This document shows, piece after piece, positions 1 through 9,087 of a stretch of DNA of 64,000 bases; the stretch's first letter is position 1; every line of letters begins with the position of its first letter. Source of the DNA: Drouetiella hepatica Uher 2000/2452 (GTDB lineage: Bacteria > Cyanobacteriota > Cyanobacteriia > Elainellales > Elainellaceae); the NCBI GenBank assembly GCA_019359505.1, contig JAHHHD010000006.1, positions 1 through 64,000 on the forward strand, written 5' to 3'. The position numbers and the translations under genes are program-made. The notes under the pieces are model-generated. The model was not told the origin of the DNA. It was given only the letters and a program-made list of their open reading frames with translations, and did no database searches.

Positions 1-2
1 TT

Positions 3-116
3 GAACACTGGTGGAGCGTGCTAAAGAATTGGATGCGACAGCGATGGGATGAGTTTGATACCTTTCGAGATTGCGTTGATGCTGCCTTTAAAGAGTGTCC
101 TAACGTATGTGCGTAG
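3..116 (+). CDS. IS630-type transposase, C-terminal fragment (cut by window edge)
   Basis: The open frame enters from the left edge and stops at TAG 114-116. Its 37 visible residues contain EHWWSVLKNWMRQR followed by FRDCVDAAFK. This resembles the C-terminal end of IS630/Tc1-like DDE transposases, where the last catalytic Glu precedes a WxxLK-type helix. The catalytic core lies outside the window, so it cannot be said whether the element is intact. Family assignment rests on a short tail and is from memory of the family. Confidence 0.6.
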   Translation, partial: EHWWSVLKNWMRQRWDEFDTFRDCVDAAFKECPNVCA

Positions 117-501
117 CGCTATACCTCCCTAAACCAGCTACAGAGTCACCAATTTATCCCGATTTAAACGAATTTGTGGGCACATCGAACTTCAGAAGGG
201 GCTTGGCATTGCCAAGCCCGTACCGGGATCTGTCGTGGTTCCAATTCAAATTGGTATTAATCTCGTCAAGGGTCAATTCCTCGCCCCTTGGGGCGTAAGC
301 ATAAGCAAAAAAAGTTGGCTGTGCATACTCCGTCTGCTTGCAGAGGAGTTCTTGATTACAACTTCAACCCTGCTAGGGCTGGTGACCGTTCCGGTGATCT
401 TTACCCGCGTCGATTCGTTTCAGAAGTTTGTTTTCGGTCGCTTGCTGAAAGGTGCAAACCCGCGTCAGCAGGAAGATGTGAGAGGGCATGGATTGAAAGC
501 A
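117..501. other. gene-free gap after the transposase tail
   Basis: I see no convincing gene here. The short overlapping open frames on the plus strand have no recognisable motif and no ribosome binding site. The stretch contains a small perfect inverted repeat at 199-219 (arms GGGCTTGGC, loop ATT) of a kind common near cyanobacterial insertion sequences. It may be the outer end of the insertion element or decayed mobile DNA. Confidence 0.4.
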
Positions 502-2781
502 CTATTCCTCATTCTCCTGCTCTGCCTGACTGACGCGCCGGAGCTTGATCACGTCACTCATCTTGCGGATTTGTGTAAATGTCCGCTCTAACTGAGCGTG
601 ATCGAGAATATCAATACCAAGACTAATGGTGGCAGTCTGTGCGGGGAAGGTTTTGACCTGGGCACTGCGAACGTTGATATTGTAGTCGCTGAGCCGAGAC
701 AAAATATCCTTAAGGACACCCACGCGATCGATCACCTCAATCTGCACCTGGACGGGGTAGGTCTGCGGACGGCGATCGCGGCTGTCGGCATCATTCCAGC
801 TCACCGGGATCAGGCGATCGCCCGGTATGCTGTCGGTGTTGTGGCAGCCCTGACGGTGAATCGAGATACCTCGACTACCCAGCGTCACCACGCCAATAAT
901 GGCTTCACCCGGAACTGGGTTACAGCATCCAGCTAGATTATGCAGCAGCCCCTCGACCCCGGCGATCGGCGAGCCTTTAGTGCGCACCGAGGAATGACTG
1001 ACAGAGGAATGGTTAACCGAGGGATGCAAAGGGAGCAGCAGCGTTTCATGGGTGGCCGGAGCGATCGGCTGCTTGGCTTTAACCGCCTCTCGGATGCGAT
1101 TGACAACTAGATTCAGGGTAATTTCGCCATAGCCTAATGCCGCAATCAGGTCGTCAGGAGAAGCATAGTTGCAGCGTTCCGCTACGGTCTGCATCGGGTC
1201 AGACTTAAGCAGCGCATCTAAGCCGCTTTTGCCCAACTCTTTTTCCAGCATTTCTCGCCCCCGCAGCATATTCTCATCGCGGTTCGATCGCTTGTACCAT
1301 TGCCGAATCCGGTTGCGCGCGCCCGTTGTCACCGCAAAGTTCAGCCAGTCCAAGCTCGGATGGGCGTTTTTCTGCGTAATGATTTCTACAATATCGCCGT
1401 TCTTCAAACGAGTATCTAGTGTCACCATGCGCTCGTTCACCCTGGCTCCGGCACAGCGGTTTCCCACCTCGGTATGGATGCGGTAGGCAAAATCTACCGG
1501 AGTTGCACCTTGGTTCAACCCCACCACATCGCCACCCGGCGTAAACACATAGACATCATCTGCAAACAGATTGTCTTTAACGCTTTCTAGATATTCTTGG
1601 GCATCCTTTAGGTCACTCTGCCATTCCAACAGCTGCCGCAGCCAGGTAAACTTTTCGTCATCAGTCGAGAGCTTAGCGTTGGAATTGCCCGACTCTTTAT
1701 ACTTCCAGTGGGCAGCAATGCCATATTCGGCAATGTGGTGCATTTCTAGGGTGCGAATCTGTACCTCGATCGGTCTGCCCGTTGTACCAATCACGACCGT
1801 ATGTAGCGATTGATAGCGATTGGGTTTGGGCAACCCAATGTAATCTTTGAAGCGACCAGGAATGGGGCGAAAAGCATCATGCACTACGGCTAGGGCACGA
1901 TAGCATTCATCATTGGTCTGAACAATGACGCGAATTGCCGCGATGTCGTAGATTTCTTGGAACTGCTTTTGCTGCCGCTGCATCTTGTGATAGATGCCGT
2001 AGAGATGCTTGGGGCGACCGCTGATTTCTGAGCAGTGAATGCCGAGCTGCTGGAGGCGATCGCGTAGGGTATCCGCCACCTGCGTTAGCCGGGTTTCGCG
2101 ATCGATCCGCTTATCGGCAACCAGCTCCTGCATCTCCCGGTAGGCTTCTGGCTCCAGATATTTGAAAGCAATGTCTTCTAGCTCCCACTTAAAGCGACCA
2201 ATCCCTAGACGATTTGCCAGCGGCGCAAAAATCTCGCGGGTTTCTAGGGCAATGCGGCGGCGCTTGTCATCTGGCAGATGCTCCAGAGTGCGCATATTGT
2301 GGAGGCGATCGGCAAGCTTGACCACAATCACCCGAATATCCTGCGCCATTGCCAAAAACATCCGGCGAAAGTTTTCAGCCTGCCGCTCGGTTTTGCTGGA
2401 AAAATTAAATTTAGAGAGCTTGGTCACGCCTTCTACTAGCAGCCGGACTTCTACCCCAAAGCGGCTTTCTATTTCTTCGCCCGTCACATCCGTATCTTCA
2501 ATAATGTCATGCAGGAAACCCGCCGCAATCATGGCACCGCTGCCGCCCAGATCGCGCAATAGCCCAGCAACCGCTACCGGATGAGCAATGTAGGGTTCTC
2601 CAGAGGCGCGTTTCTGCCCTTGATGCAGGCAGTAGGCAAACTCAAAGGCCTGACAGAGCAGCGTTGTTTCCGAGGCTAAAGGACTGCCATCACAGGTGAG
2701 AGGCGATCGCTGCTCAATAATACATCCCTGAAGCCACTCAGGTAGGGTAATGTCGGTGGGAAGATCTGCTGCTACGTTCAT
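502..2781 (-). CDS. spoT: bifunctional (p)ppGpp synthetase/hydrolase (RelA/SpoT, Rsh)
   Basis: The 759-residue protein makes and breaks the stringent-response alarmone (p)ppGpp. The HD hydrolase domain is intact: H67, then HDIIEDTD at 91-98, then KLADRLHN near 155-162. The synthetase domain follows with GRPKHLYGIYHK near 255 and RFKD at 310-313. RFKD is the motif of bifunctional enzymes, where synthetase-only RelA has ExDD. A TGS domain (starting VYVFTPGGDVVGL) and a C-terminal ACT domain complete the long-RSH layout. It is the likely only long RSH of the cell, as in other cyanobacteria. The gene stands alone, with a 900-bp repeat-rich region upstream. Function is well supported; the name rel would be equally correct. 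Confidence 0.95.
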   Translation of the reverse strand: MNVAADLPTDITLPEWLQGCIIEQRSPLTCDGSPLASETTLLCQAFEFAYCLHQGQKRASGEPYIAHPVAVAGLLRDLGGSGAMIAAGFLHDIIEDTDVTGEEIESRFGVEVRLLVEGVTKLSKFNFSSKTERQAENFRRMFLAMAQDIRVIVVKLADRLHNMRTLEHLPDDKRRRIALETREIFAPLANRLGIGRFKWELEDIAFKYLEPEAYREMQELVADKRIDRETRLTQVADTLRDRLQQLGIHCSEISGRPKHLYGIYHKMQRQQKQFQEIYDIAAIRVIVQTNDECYRALAVVHDAFRPIPGRFKDYIGLPKPNRYQSLHTVVIGTTGRPIEVQIRTLEMHHIAEYGIAAHWKYKESGNSNAKLSTDDEKFTWLRQLLEWQSDLKDAQEYLESVKDNLFADDVYVFTPGGDVVGLNQGATPVDFAYRIHTEVGNRCAGARVNERMVTLDTRLKNGDIVEIITQKNAHPSLDWLNFAVTTGARNRIRQWYKRSNRDENMLRGREMLEKELGKSGLDALLKSDPMQTVAERCNYASPDDLIAALGYGEITLNLVVNRIREAVKAKQPIAPATHETLLLPLHPSVNHSSVSHSSVRTKGSPIAGVEGLLHNLAGCCNPVPGEAIIGVVTLGSRGISIHRQGCHNTDSIPGDRLIPVSWNDADSRDRRPQTYPVQVQIEVIDRVGVLKDILSRLSDYNINVRSAQVKTFPAQTATISLGIDILDHAQLERTFTQIRKMSDVIKLRRVSQAEQENEE

Positions 2782-2985
2782 GCTGGACAGCCTAGAGCGG
2801 GTGCTGATGATTATGTGCGAGAAGGGGCTAAAGTCGCTTATCTCCGTATTATAAGGATCTGTTGCATTATGTTACGCATGAACTTCTTAATCCCGACGTA
2901 ATTTAGAAATAATTTTTAGACAATCTTCAGGATTTGTCTATTAGAGCTAATGTCTATTAGAGCTTTTATTAGAGCTAGGACTTAC

Positions 2986-3036
2986 GCATTTTTGTTGTGT
3001 GTGGTGGGCGCAGCCCACCACACACAACAAAAATGC
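2986..3036. repeat. 24-bp perfect hairpin, relative of the palindromic element family
   Basis: The two 24-bp arms (2986-3009 and 3013-3036) are perfectly complementary around the triloop GCA. The outer part of each arm is A/T-rich and the inner part is GGTGGGC / GCCCACC, the same layout as the cores of the longer family members. The flanks GGACTTACGCA on the left and TTGCGTAAGGCC further right form an outer imperfect inverted repeat. Confidence 0.8.
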
Positions 3037-3217
3037 ACTACAGCTAGAGGGCTTGCGTAAGGCCTGAGAGCTAATGGTTGAGCCGTGCGTCAGCCTCATC
3101 AATTGAGCTGAAGTGCATCTTTGTCGCACGAGTCGGGCAGGGCAACCTGAAGGGCGACAAAGATGCTATGGCGTAGCCACCCGTTCCAAAGAACAGCCAC
3201 TTCCTGGGTTCGACCTT

Positions 3218-3327
3218 GCAATATAGCGCTACGCGCTTAGATCCAATGAGTTATTTTTTGAGAGCCGCACTCCGCGCGGCTCTCAAAAAATAACTCGCCC
3301 TAACTCAATTACGTAGGGCTATATTGC
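3218..3327. repeat. 110-bp palindromic element with terminal inverted repeats
   Basis: Outer ends GCAATATAGCGCTACGCG and TACGTAGGGCTATATTGC match as an inverted repeat at 15 of 18 positions. The inner 21-bp arms (3248-3268 and 3276-3296) are perfectly complementary. The inner arm ends in GAGAGCCGC, a motif shared with the hairpin at 37561-37613. There is no open reading frame, so this looks like a miniature non-autonomous element. Confidence 0.75.
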
Positions 3328-3390
3328 TCTATGTGCTGGCCAGATTGATCAATTAGCCCATACTCTCTGCCGACCTTGAGCAAAGAGTAT

Positions 3391-3440
3391 AGGCTAAGCC
3401 ATCACCATGATATCGAGGCTAAGCCATCACCATGATATCG
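3391..3440. repeat. 25-bp direct tandem duplication
   Basis: The unit beginning AGGCTAAGCCATCACC is present twice in perfect succession (3391-3415, 3416-3440). This is consistent with replication slippage. Confidence 0.9.
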
Positions 3441-3686
3441 GAGCAGGATAGGTGAAGAGCCGCTCTGACTGAATCCAAAGCTGCCGATCGCTGACAAAGA
3501 CCTCGTAGGGCAGTCAGTTTGAGAGCAAAGTTGAGATCAGTACGTTATTTAACGGTAAAAACCGGGTTCCGAAATGTAAGAAATCAGCAAAATCTCTCAA
3601 ATCTTCTGAGGCAATTGCTGTTTAGATTATGACTTTCTTGATGCAAGGCAACCTGACTCATCTTTTGCACCTGACATAAGACTGGA

Positions 3687-4052
3687 CTAGCTTTTGCGCA
3701 ATGCTTTGAGCAGAGTATGCAAAGAAGCTCTAGAGGGGTTATTGAGATAGGCGGTAAGGCGATCGGCGACTCCAATCCCGTTTATCTCTACATCCGCAGC
3801 ACCGCTTATGCTCATTACAACATTCACCAGCCGAATGAGCAGTTGCTGACTAGAAATATCTCCGACAAGAACCACTACTGAGCCTCGTTGGCTAAGGCGC
3901 AACCCGCCGATCTCATCAGGCTCAAAAGTGCGGCTTAGGGTCAGAGAAACCCGCTTTGCTAAACCATTGTGATCGTACTCTCCGCTCAATCCTACCCTTT
4001 CCGGTGGAATGGCTCTAAACAGTGAAGTTGAGGTAGTCTGCCCCATTGTCAT
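3687..4052 (-). CDS. small BON-domain-like hypothetical protein
   Basis: This is a 121-residue protein when started at ATG 4052, which has AGG eight bases upstream; a TTG at 4070 is an alternative start. The central part has alternating beta/alpha character (VSLTLSRTFEPDEIGGLRL, then GSVVVLVGDISSQQLLIRLV, then SGAADVEINGI). This resembles a BON domain, a fold often found in envelope or membrane-associated proteins. There is no signal peptide. The gene is isolated between repeat DNA and a 500-bp gap. Its function is unknown, and the domain call is a recognition by pattern only. Confidence 0.6.
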   Translation of the reverse strand: MTMGQTTSTSLFRAIPPERVGLSGEYDHNGLAKRVSLTLSRTFEPDEIGGLRLSQRGSVVVLVGDISSQQLLIRLVNVVMSISGAADVEINGIGVADRLTAYLNNPSRASLHTLLKALRKS

Positions 4053-4557
4053 TCTGCCAACCTGATTCAAGAAATTCAGCTTTTACCCGCACTCTCTACA
4101 AACACTGCACTCACGTCCACTAAGCCTACCTTCACCGTTTGCGGATATCTTGCTAGTAAAAATTTCGATGAAGGTTTTTGAATCTTTCGTAATATAGCTG
4201 TGAAGATGTAACCAATTTACCACACAAAAAAGTTTTTGATACCAGTAAAAATACTCACTACGTAAACTTGCTGAGAGCTACATTCGTAAATTCACGCCCC
4301 ATCACGTCTTTCTGACACCCAAAAGCTTGACCTATTTGCAACTCAGGAGCCTAAGCAAGTCCAAAAAAGCGAGATAAATTAGAAAGTGTTGCCCTAAGCA
4401 GTTTGCCGTTCAGTTAAAAAAGATACTGACTACCTCCCAGAATTTAAGTATAGATTCAGAATCATGAGCCAAATTTCTAACTCACGCAAGTCGCAAGAAG
4501 CTCATGTCTGTCAAAGAGGCTATTGTAATGTGGAGCTAATGCGGGGCTGATGTAGGC
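4053..4557. other. gene-free gap
   Basis: About 500 bp with no supported gene, hairpin or terminator. It holds the upstream region of the BON-like gene and the 3' flank of cyanase, both on the minus strand. Base composition is more A/T-rich than the neighbouring genes. Confidence 0.5.
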
Positions 4558-4992
4558 TCACCACTTCTTATAGGGCAAAAATTTACCGTTGAGGGTAACT
4601 TTGACGCGATCGCCCCGAGGATCTTCCTCTTTCTCAATGTCTAGAGTGAAATCGATCGCGCTCATGATGCCATCCCCAAATTTTTCTTGAATAATCTCTT
4701 TGATAGGCATCCCATACACCTGCATGATCTCGTAAAAGCGGTAGATCAGTGGATCGGTAGGTACGATAGGTCCCAATCCTTTAACCGGATAAGACATCAG
4801 CCCTGAAACCCACTCATGACCTAGCCCTAGGGCATCCAGCAGCTTTTCAGCCTCTTCCTTTGAGGCGCTGGCTTGACCGTAAAATAAGGCTGCGATCCAA
4901 ACTTCATTAAGACCTAGAACGCTCTCTAAGTCTGAAAAGCTCAAGCCTTTAGCCGCCTTAGCGACCAGTAAAGTCTGAGTGAGTTCTGACAT
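4558..4992 (-). CDS. cynS: cyanate hydratase (cyanase)
   Basis: The enzyme converts cyanate plus bicarbonate to ammonia and carbon dioxide, so it both detoxifies cyanate and recovers nitrogen. The protein is 144 residues, close to other bacterial cyanases. The catalytic trio is present: R85 and E88 in [11 protein letters not shown], and S111 in [12 protein letters not shown], equivalent to Arg96, Glu99 and Ser122 of the E. coli enzyme. The N-terminal half is the usual helical domain. The gene stands alone, without nearby cyanate transporter genes. No GTAN8TAC NtcA site is seen directly upstream, but a 9-bp inverted repeat lies about 180 bp upstream. Confidence 0.96.
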   Translation of the reverse strand: MSELTQTLLVAKAAKGLSFSDLESVLGLNEVWIAALFYGQASASKEEAEKLLDALGLGHEWVSGLMSYPVKGLGPIVPTDPLIYRFYEIMQVYGMPIKEIIQEKFGDGIMSAIDFTLDIEKEEDPRGDRVKVTLNGKFLPYKKW

Positions 4993-5167
4993 AAATCTAT
5001 GGATGCGATAATTATGAATGGCGGTACAGCAAATTATGAACCATTGCTCAACACAGACAGTATCGTCTTACTCTGTTTTCAGCAAATGCCAGAAATCGGG
5101 AAAGTCCGTAGCGACTTTTGAAGTTACTGCAAAGCAGGGCGACCTATCAGCACGGTTTACTGCTAAC

Positions 5168-5195
5168 TGAGTCTACTATGTCTCAGGTAGACTCA
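5168..5195. promoter_or_regulatory. 9-bp inverted repeat upstream of cynS (possible operator)
   Basis: Perfect arms TGAGTCTAC and GTAGACTCA are separated by 10 bp. The size and spacing would suit a dimeric regulator, but no known cyanobacterial operator consensus is recognised. Confidence 0.35.
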
Positions 5196-5205
5196 AGTTC
5201 AGAGA

Positions 5206-5259
5206 TATAGCTGTCGCCAGTTTACTTAGAACCTTCTAACCGCCTTGGCGGTTGCCATA
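5206..5259. repeat. coreless 54-bp copy of the palindromic element
   Basis: The left flank TATAGCTGTCGCCAGTTT and right flank CGCCTTGGCGGTTGCCATA match the flanks of the full elements at 24506, 32074, 50541 and 60069. The inner hairpin is missing. The junction is TTAGAACCTTCTAA, itself an inverted repeat, where full copies read TTAGGAC and GTCCTAA. Confidence 0.8.
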
Positions 5260-5595
5260 TCTACCGCGTCGTAAATTCTCCCACAGATTAAGGCAGATTA
5301 AGGAAGCGAATAGGAGTAGTAAATATCCCAGGATTAGACTGAATCTCGCAGTTAACTTGCGTTAGCCTTGAGGGAATTGCCTGAGCGTTAGCCTCTGAGT
5401 TTGGGCATTCTGAGAGAGTTACACCAGATCCAAAATTGTGGCTCCATCGTGTAATCTATGCGGAGGTTGGTGCAGAAGTTGATGGGAATCAACTCAGAAT
5501 TATCTGTGAATTGTCTGTTCATCAGCTGCTCAGCATAAAATAACTCGGTAGAGCACAGAGAAGGCTTTTCTGTTGGGAGTTGAGGAAGTTCCTAA

Positions 5596-7716
5596 ATGCT
5601 CGTTTGTCCTCAGTGTCAGTTTGAAAACCCCGATACCCACAAATTTTGTCAAAAATGTGGCGAATCACTGCTTGAGCAAAAGTGTCCTACCTGCAAGGCT
5701 ACAGCGGTATTTGATGCAGATTATTGTCTGCAGTGCGGTACCGCCATTGGCACCTTTTGGAAAGCGCTGCTTATTTTCACTCAAGAGCATGATGGACAGA
5801 ATGGCTCCTTACAGCCGCTCAGGTTGGATCGACTCTTAGTCTCAGGGGGTTCCGTAAGCACTGCTGCTGCGGACGAGGTTGCCTCAGCCCATCAGATGAG
5901 CTATGTCTTACCCAACGGAAAATACTTAGACATTCAGCAGCGTTACCAGATACTTGCGCCTTTGCCAGAGAAGGTAGACGGCACAGAAGCAGAGATAAAA
6001 GTTTTGGACTGTCAGCCTCTACAGGTTTCGCCCTTCAGAGGTCAGGATTGGCATCTGAGCCGATCGCTCCCAGAAATTTCTTCTCCCTTATCCGCTTTAA
6101 CGGCAATTCCGACGATCGCCCAGCCTTACCTAGAGTTGCAAGAACGCTACCCAGCCTTACCGTTACCCCAATTGCATGATGCTTGGGAGCAGGAAGGTCT
6201 TCAAGTTTTACTCTTAGAAGATCGCTCAAGCTTGCCCCTCTTGCTCGACTTCTGGCGAGATGAACAGGTGCTGCCGATACAGCTTTTGCACTGGCTGCAT
6301 GAAATGATTGAGCTGTGGGCAGCTTTGCAGTCTGGGAACTGTTGTCAGAGCCTTTTGGTGCTAGATAACCTGCGGGTTGATGAGGATTCGCTGCTGTGCT
6401 TACAGAGGCTGTACGCCGATCGCCCCGAACAGCCCCCACAGCTACGAGACTTGGGGCGCCTATGGCAAAGCCTCTTCCAGCGATCGCAGCGCACCCAGCG
6501 CGGAGACTTGGCACAGCTCTACAGTGATTTAGAGCTAGGGATTGTCAACTCTTTAGAGCAATTGCGATCGCGTATCGGAGAGATCGCGACGACGCTTCAA
6601 GTCAATTTTCCCCCAGCTACCGTTTCTTTAAGTCCCCCTGAACCCCTCAATCCCTTTATGATTGACGACGCAACTCTCAATGGCGAAGCGCTGTTTAGTG
6701 GCAGCCCAAATGTGGCACGACAAGCTCTTCCGACGAATCTGCCTTCCAAGGAAAGCTCTGAATCTCCGGGTTCAGAATTTTCAGGTTCTGAACCGCATAA
6801 TCTTGAGGATGATCTTGAGGCTCAACCAACGGTTCCTAATGAGGATGTGCCGGAGGCTGACGACTCTCCCACCATTGTGCTGCCCATGCGACTGGCTAGT
6901 TTAGACGATGCAGGTCTGACAGACATTGGTCGGCAGCGTGATCACAACGAGGACTGCTTCAGCATTCAAACTGAAGTTAAAAAAATAGAGAGTTCTAAAG
7001 GGCGATCGCTCCAAGCAAAAGGGCTGTACATTCTCTGCGATGGCATGGGCGGACATGCCAGCGGTGAAGTGGCTAGCGCCTTGGCGGTGGAAACGCTTCA
7101 GAAATATTTTGCTGAACATTGGCAAGACAAGTTGCCCAGCCAGGAGAGCATCCGCGAAGCTATTCACCAGGCAAATCAGGCAATTTATGATCTGAATCAG
7201 CAAAATTCTCGATCGGGCAGTGGACGTATGGGCACAACGCTAGTCTTAGTGCTGGTACAGGATACAGAAGCCGCGATCGCCCATGTGGGAGACAGCCGCC
7301 TCTACCGCTTTAGCCGTCGTCAAGGTCTGGAAACGGTCACAGTTGATCATGAGGTAGGGCAAAGAGAAATTCAGCGCGGTGTGGAGCCTGCAATTGCCTA
7401 TGCGCGACCGGATGCTTACCAACTGACTCAGGCTCTGGGGCCGCGCGACGAAAACTTTGTCATTCCGGATATTCGCTTCCTGGAGCTGAATGAGGATATG
7501 TTGCTGTTGCTCTGCTCGGATGGACTGACCGACAACAATCTCTTGGAAACCCATTGGCAGAGCCATGTGGAGCCATTGCTGAGTTCACAGAGCAATTTGG
7601 AGCAGGGAGTTCATCAGCTCATTGAGTTGGCAAATCAGCAGAATGGGCATGACAATATCACTGCGATCGCTATTCGAGCTAAAGTCCGCCCTGACCTGCA
7701 CCAATTTGGTCACTAA
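5596..7716 (+). CDS. zinc ribbon / kinase-like / PP2C Ser-Thr phosphatase
   Basis: A 706-residue protein with two tandem four-cysteine ribbons at the N-terminus (C4, C7, C18, C21 and C30, C33, C44, C47). The C-terminal part, from about residue 434, is a metal-dependent PP2C phosphatase. Its motifs are DIGRQRDHNED, LYILCDGMGGHASGE, VGDSRLYRF, LLLCSDGLTDN and GHDNITAIAI, so the metal-binding Asp residues are present and activity is expected. Residues about 110-330 resemble a decayed protein kinase: RYQILAPL, then LPQLHDAWEQEGLQVLLLE, then LLVLDNLRVDEDSLLCL, with no HRD or DFG. A low-complexity acidic linker joins it to the phosphatase. It is probably a soluble signalling phosphatase; the kinase-like reading is inference. 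Confidence 0.88.
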   Translation: MLVCPQCQFENPDTHKFCQKCGESLLEQKCPTCKATAVFDADYCLQCGTAIGTFWKALLIFTQEHDGQNGSLQPLRLDRLLVSGGSVSTAAADEVASAHQMSYVLPNGKYLDIQQRYQILAPLPEKVDGTEAEIKVLDCQPLQVSPFRGQDWHLSRSLPEISSPLSALTAIPTIAQPYLELQERYPALPLPQLHDAWEQEGLQVLLLEDRSSLPLLLDFWRDEQVLPIQLLHWLHEMIELWAALQSGNCCQSLLVLDNLRVDEDSLLCLQRLYADRPEQPPQLRDLGRLWQSLFQRSQRTQRGDLAQLYSDLELGIVNSLEQLRSRIGEIATTLQVNFPPATVSLSPPEPLNPFMIDDATLNGEALFSGSPNVARQALPTNLPSKESSESPGSEFSGSEPHNLEDDLEAQPTVPNEDVPEADDSPTIVLPMRLASLDDAGLTDIGRQRDHNEDCFSIQTEVKKIESSKGRSLQAKGLYILCDGMGGHASGEVASALAVETLQKYFAEHWQDKLPSQESIREAIHQANQAIYDLNQQNSRSGSGRMGTTLVLVLVQDTEAAIAHVGDSRLYRFSRRQGLETVTVDHEVGQREIQRGVEPAIAYARPDAYQLTQALGPRDENFVIPDIRFLELNEDMLLLLCSDGLTDNNLLETHWQSHVEPLLSSQSNLEQGVHQLIELANQQNGHDNITAIAIRAKVRPDLHQFGH

Positions 7717-7753
7717 GTCTGGTTAGCCACTAGGTCTGGGCTTAATCCAAGCC

Positions 7754-7975
7754 TTAATCGCTGTCTTCCCAGGTTTCCACATCTAGCAAATCGCTAATCG
7801 AGTCCTGCATGGTAAATTCAAAGTCCTCTAACTCCTTCTTCCAATAGCTCCAATCATCCCCATAGAGCAGGGCAATTTTCCAAAGCCTGTCCGTGGGTTT
7901 AATTACTTTAGATTGGATGAGCGATCGCACCTGACGCTGGAATTTCTCCATCGGGTGAGCAACCTGTTGGTTCAT
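7754..7975 (-). CDS. DUF4327-like small cyanobacterial protein
   Basis: A 73-residue protein, convergent with the PP2C gene. The pattern of a short helix, a WKIALLYGDDW segment, a KKELEDFEF segment and the C-terminal ISDLLDVETWEDSD matches what I recall of the DUF4327 family, which is restricted to cyanobacteria and has no known function. A second Met at residue 9 could also be the start. There is no signal peptide or membrane segment. Confidence 0.6.
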   Translation of the reverse strand: MNQQVAHPMEKFQRQVRSLIQSKVIKPTDRLWKIALLYGDDWSYWKKELEDFEFTMQDSISDLLDVETWEDSD

Positions 7976-8328
7976 AGCACCTTCAGCCTTTTTTGAAATG
8001 AGTTGGGTTGTAAAAATTTCGTTTAGACGCAGTTTCTACGTGAAGCTCTACGTATCGACGCAGCAGAACTCGCATGAGCCTTCTAATGCTGCAATGTCTA
8101 TGCCGAAAGAATATCTGCCAGAGAACAATGCTAGCATAAACAACTGGCAGAGTAATGATGTAATCTAATTTGCAGATCATTTACCTGCCAACCATCGCTA
8201 AAGCCAACCATCGCTAAAACTGATGGAAGTCACACTAATAGTTAAATCTAATTGATAGAATCTTTAAGGTTCAGATTATATCGACTAAGATAATAACTTT
8301 GGGCAAGTTTTTGTAGAGAGGAAGTTAG
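7976..8328. other. intergenic region upstream of rpsD
   Basis: About 350 bp without a supported gene. It carries the rpsD promoter and leader and a 16-bp near-exact tandem duplication at 8188-8219 (unit CCAACCATCGCTAAAG). A GAGAGGAAG ribosome binding site precedes rpsD. Confidence 0.5.
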
Positions 8329-8937
8329 ATGTCGCGATATCGAGGTCCTCGCCTCAGAATTGTGCGCCGCTTGGGTGAATTACCCGGTCTGACGCGCAAG
8401 ACTGCAAGGCGGGAATATCCCCCTGGTCAACATGGTCAAGCTCGCAAGAAGCGATCAGAGTATGCCGTTCGTCTAGAAGAGAAGCAAAAGCTTCGCTTCA
8501 ACTACGGCGTATCTGAGAAACAGCTGCTTCGCTACGTGCGCAGAGCAAGGCGGGCGGCAGGTTCTACAGGTCAAGTTTTGCTACAGCTTTTGGAAATGCG
8601 GTTGGATAACACCATTTTCCGTATGGGAATGGCTCCTACCATTCCGGGAGCACGTCAGTTGGTCAACCATGGTCACCTTACGGTTAACGGTCGTGTGGTT
8701 GATATTCCCAGCTACCAATGCCGTCCGGGAGATGTGATTGGCGTCCGGGATACCGATCGCTCTCGTAAGCTGGTAGAGGCAAATCTGCAATTTCCGGGTT
8801 TGGCTCACCTGCCTAGCCATCTGGAATTTGAAAAGAGCAAGCTGACGGGCAAGGTCAATGGCGTAGTTGAGCGCGAGTGGATTGCGTTGCAAGTCAATGA
8901 ACTGCTGGTGGTTGAGTATTACTCTCGCCAAGCTTAA
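8329..8937 (+). CDS. rpsD: 30S ribosomal protein S4
   Basis: The 202-residue protein is the small-subunit assembly protein that binds 16S rRNA. The typical start [15 protein letters not shown], the [13 protein letters not shown] segment and the S4 RNA-binding domain ([25 protein letters not shown], with [10 protein letters not shown]) are all present. Length and sequence are typical of cyanobacterial and plastid S4. It is monocistronic here, as is usual in cyanobacteria, with a strong GAGAGGAAG ribosome binding site. An inverted repeat GCAAGCC / GGCTTGC at 8950-8967 just after the stop may help end transcription. Confidence 0.98.
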   Translation: MSRYRGPRLRIVRRLGELPGLTRKTARREYPPGQHGQARKKRSEYAVRLEEKQKLRFNYGVSEKQLLRYVRRARRAAGSTGQVLLQLLEMRLDNTIFRMGMAPTIPGARQLVNHGHLTVNGRVVDIPSYQCRPGDVIGVRDTDRSRKLVEANLQFPGLAHLPSHLEFEKSKLTGKVNGVVEREWIALQVNELLVVEYYSRQA

Positions 8938-9087
8938 ATCTTTTTGGATGCAAGCCTTCTGGCTTGCAGCTTCTAAATTTACGGTCTTAAATTTACAATC
9001 CCAAGTTGCATTTGCGCGGCTGCGATGCGACATCTAAAAATTCATTAAGTTCCTTGAAAATCAAATCAGGGAGCTTATTTTTATGGT

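Larger units (their letters stand above)
2782..3686. other. repeat-rich gene-free region upstream of spoT
   Basis: No supported gene is visible in about 900 bp. It contains the spoT upstream region, three copies of ATTAGAGCT near 2940-2976, a 24-bp perfect hairpin (2986-3036), a 110-bp hairpin element with terminal inverted repeats (3218-3327) and a 25-bp exact tandem duplication (3391-3440). The pattern looks like a landing zone for small non-coding mobile repeats. Confidence 0.6.
4993..5595. other. divergent intergenic region between cynS and the PP2C gene
   Basis: This 600-bp region must hold the promoters of both neighbours. Visible structures are the inverted repeat at 5168-5195 and a 54-bp coreless copy of the palindromic element family at 5206-5259. 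No gene is supported. Confidence 0.5.

Noticed and set aside
235-591. Plus-strand frames after the transposase tail
   Set aside because: No known motif in any frame, they overlap the end of spoT, and no start signal is present.
3201-3330. tRNA gene
   Set aside because: GGGTTCGACC resembles a T-loop but no cloverleaf arms could be drawn; the sequence is part of a palindromic element. No other tRNA was found in the window.
6035-6514. Minus-strand open frame inside the PP2C gene
   Set aside because: It lies fully within a well-supported gene and its composition is Ala/Arg/Ser-rich shadow sequence.
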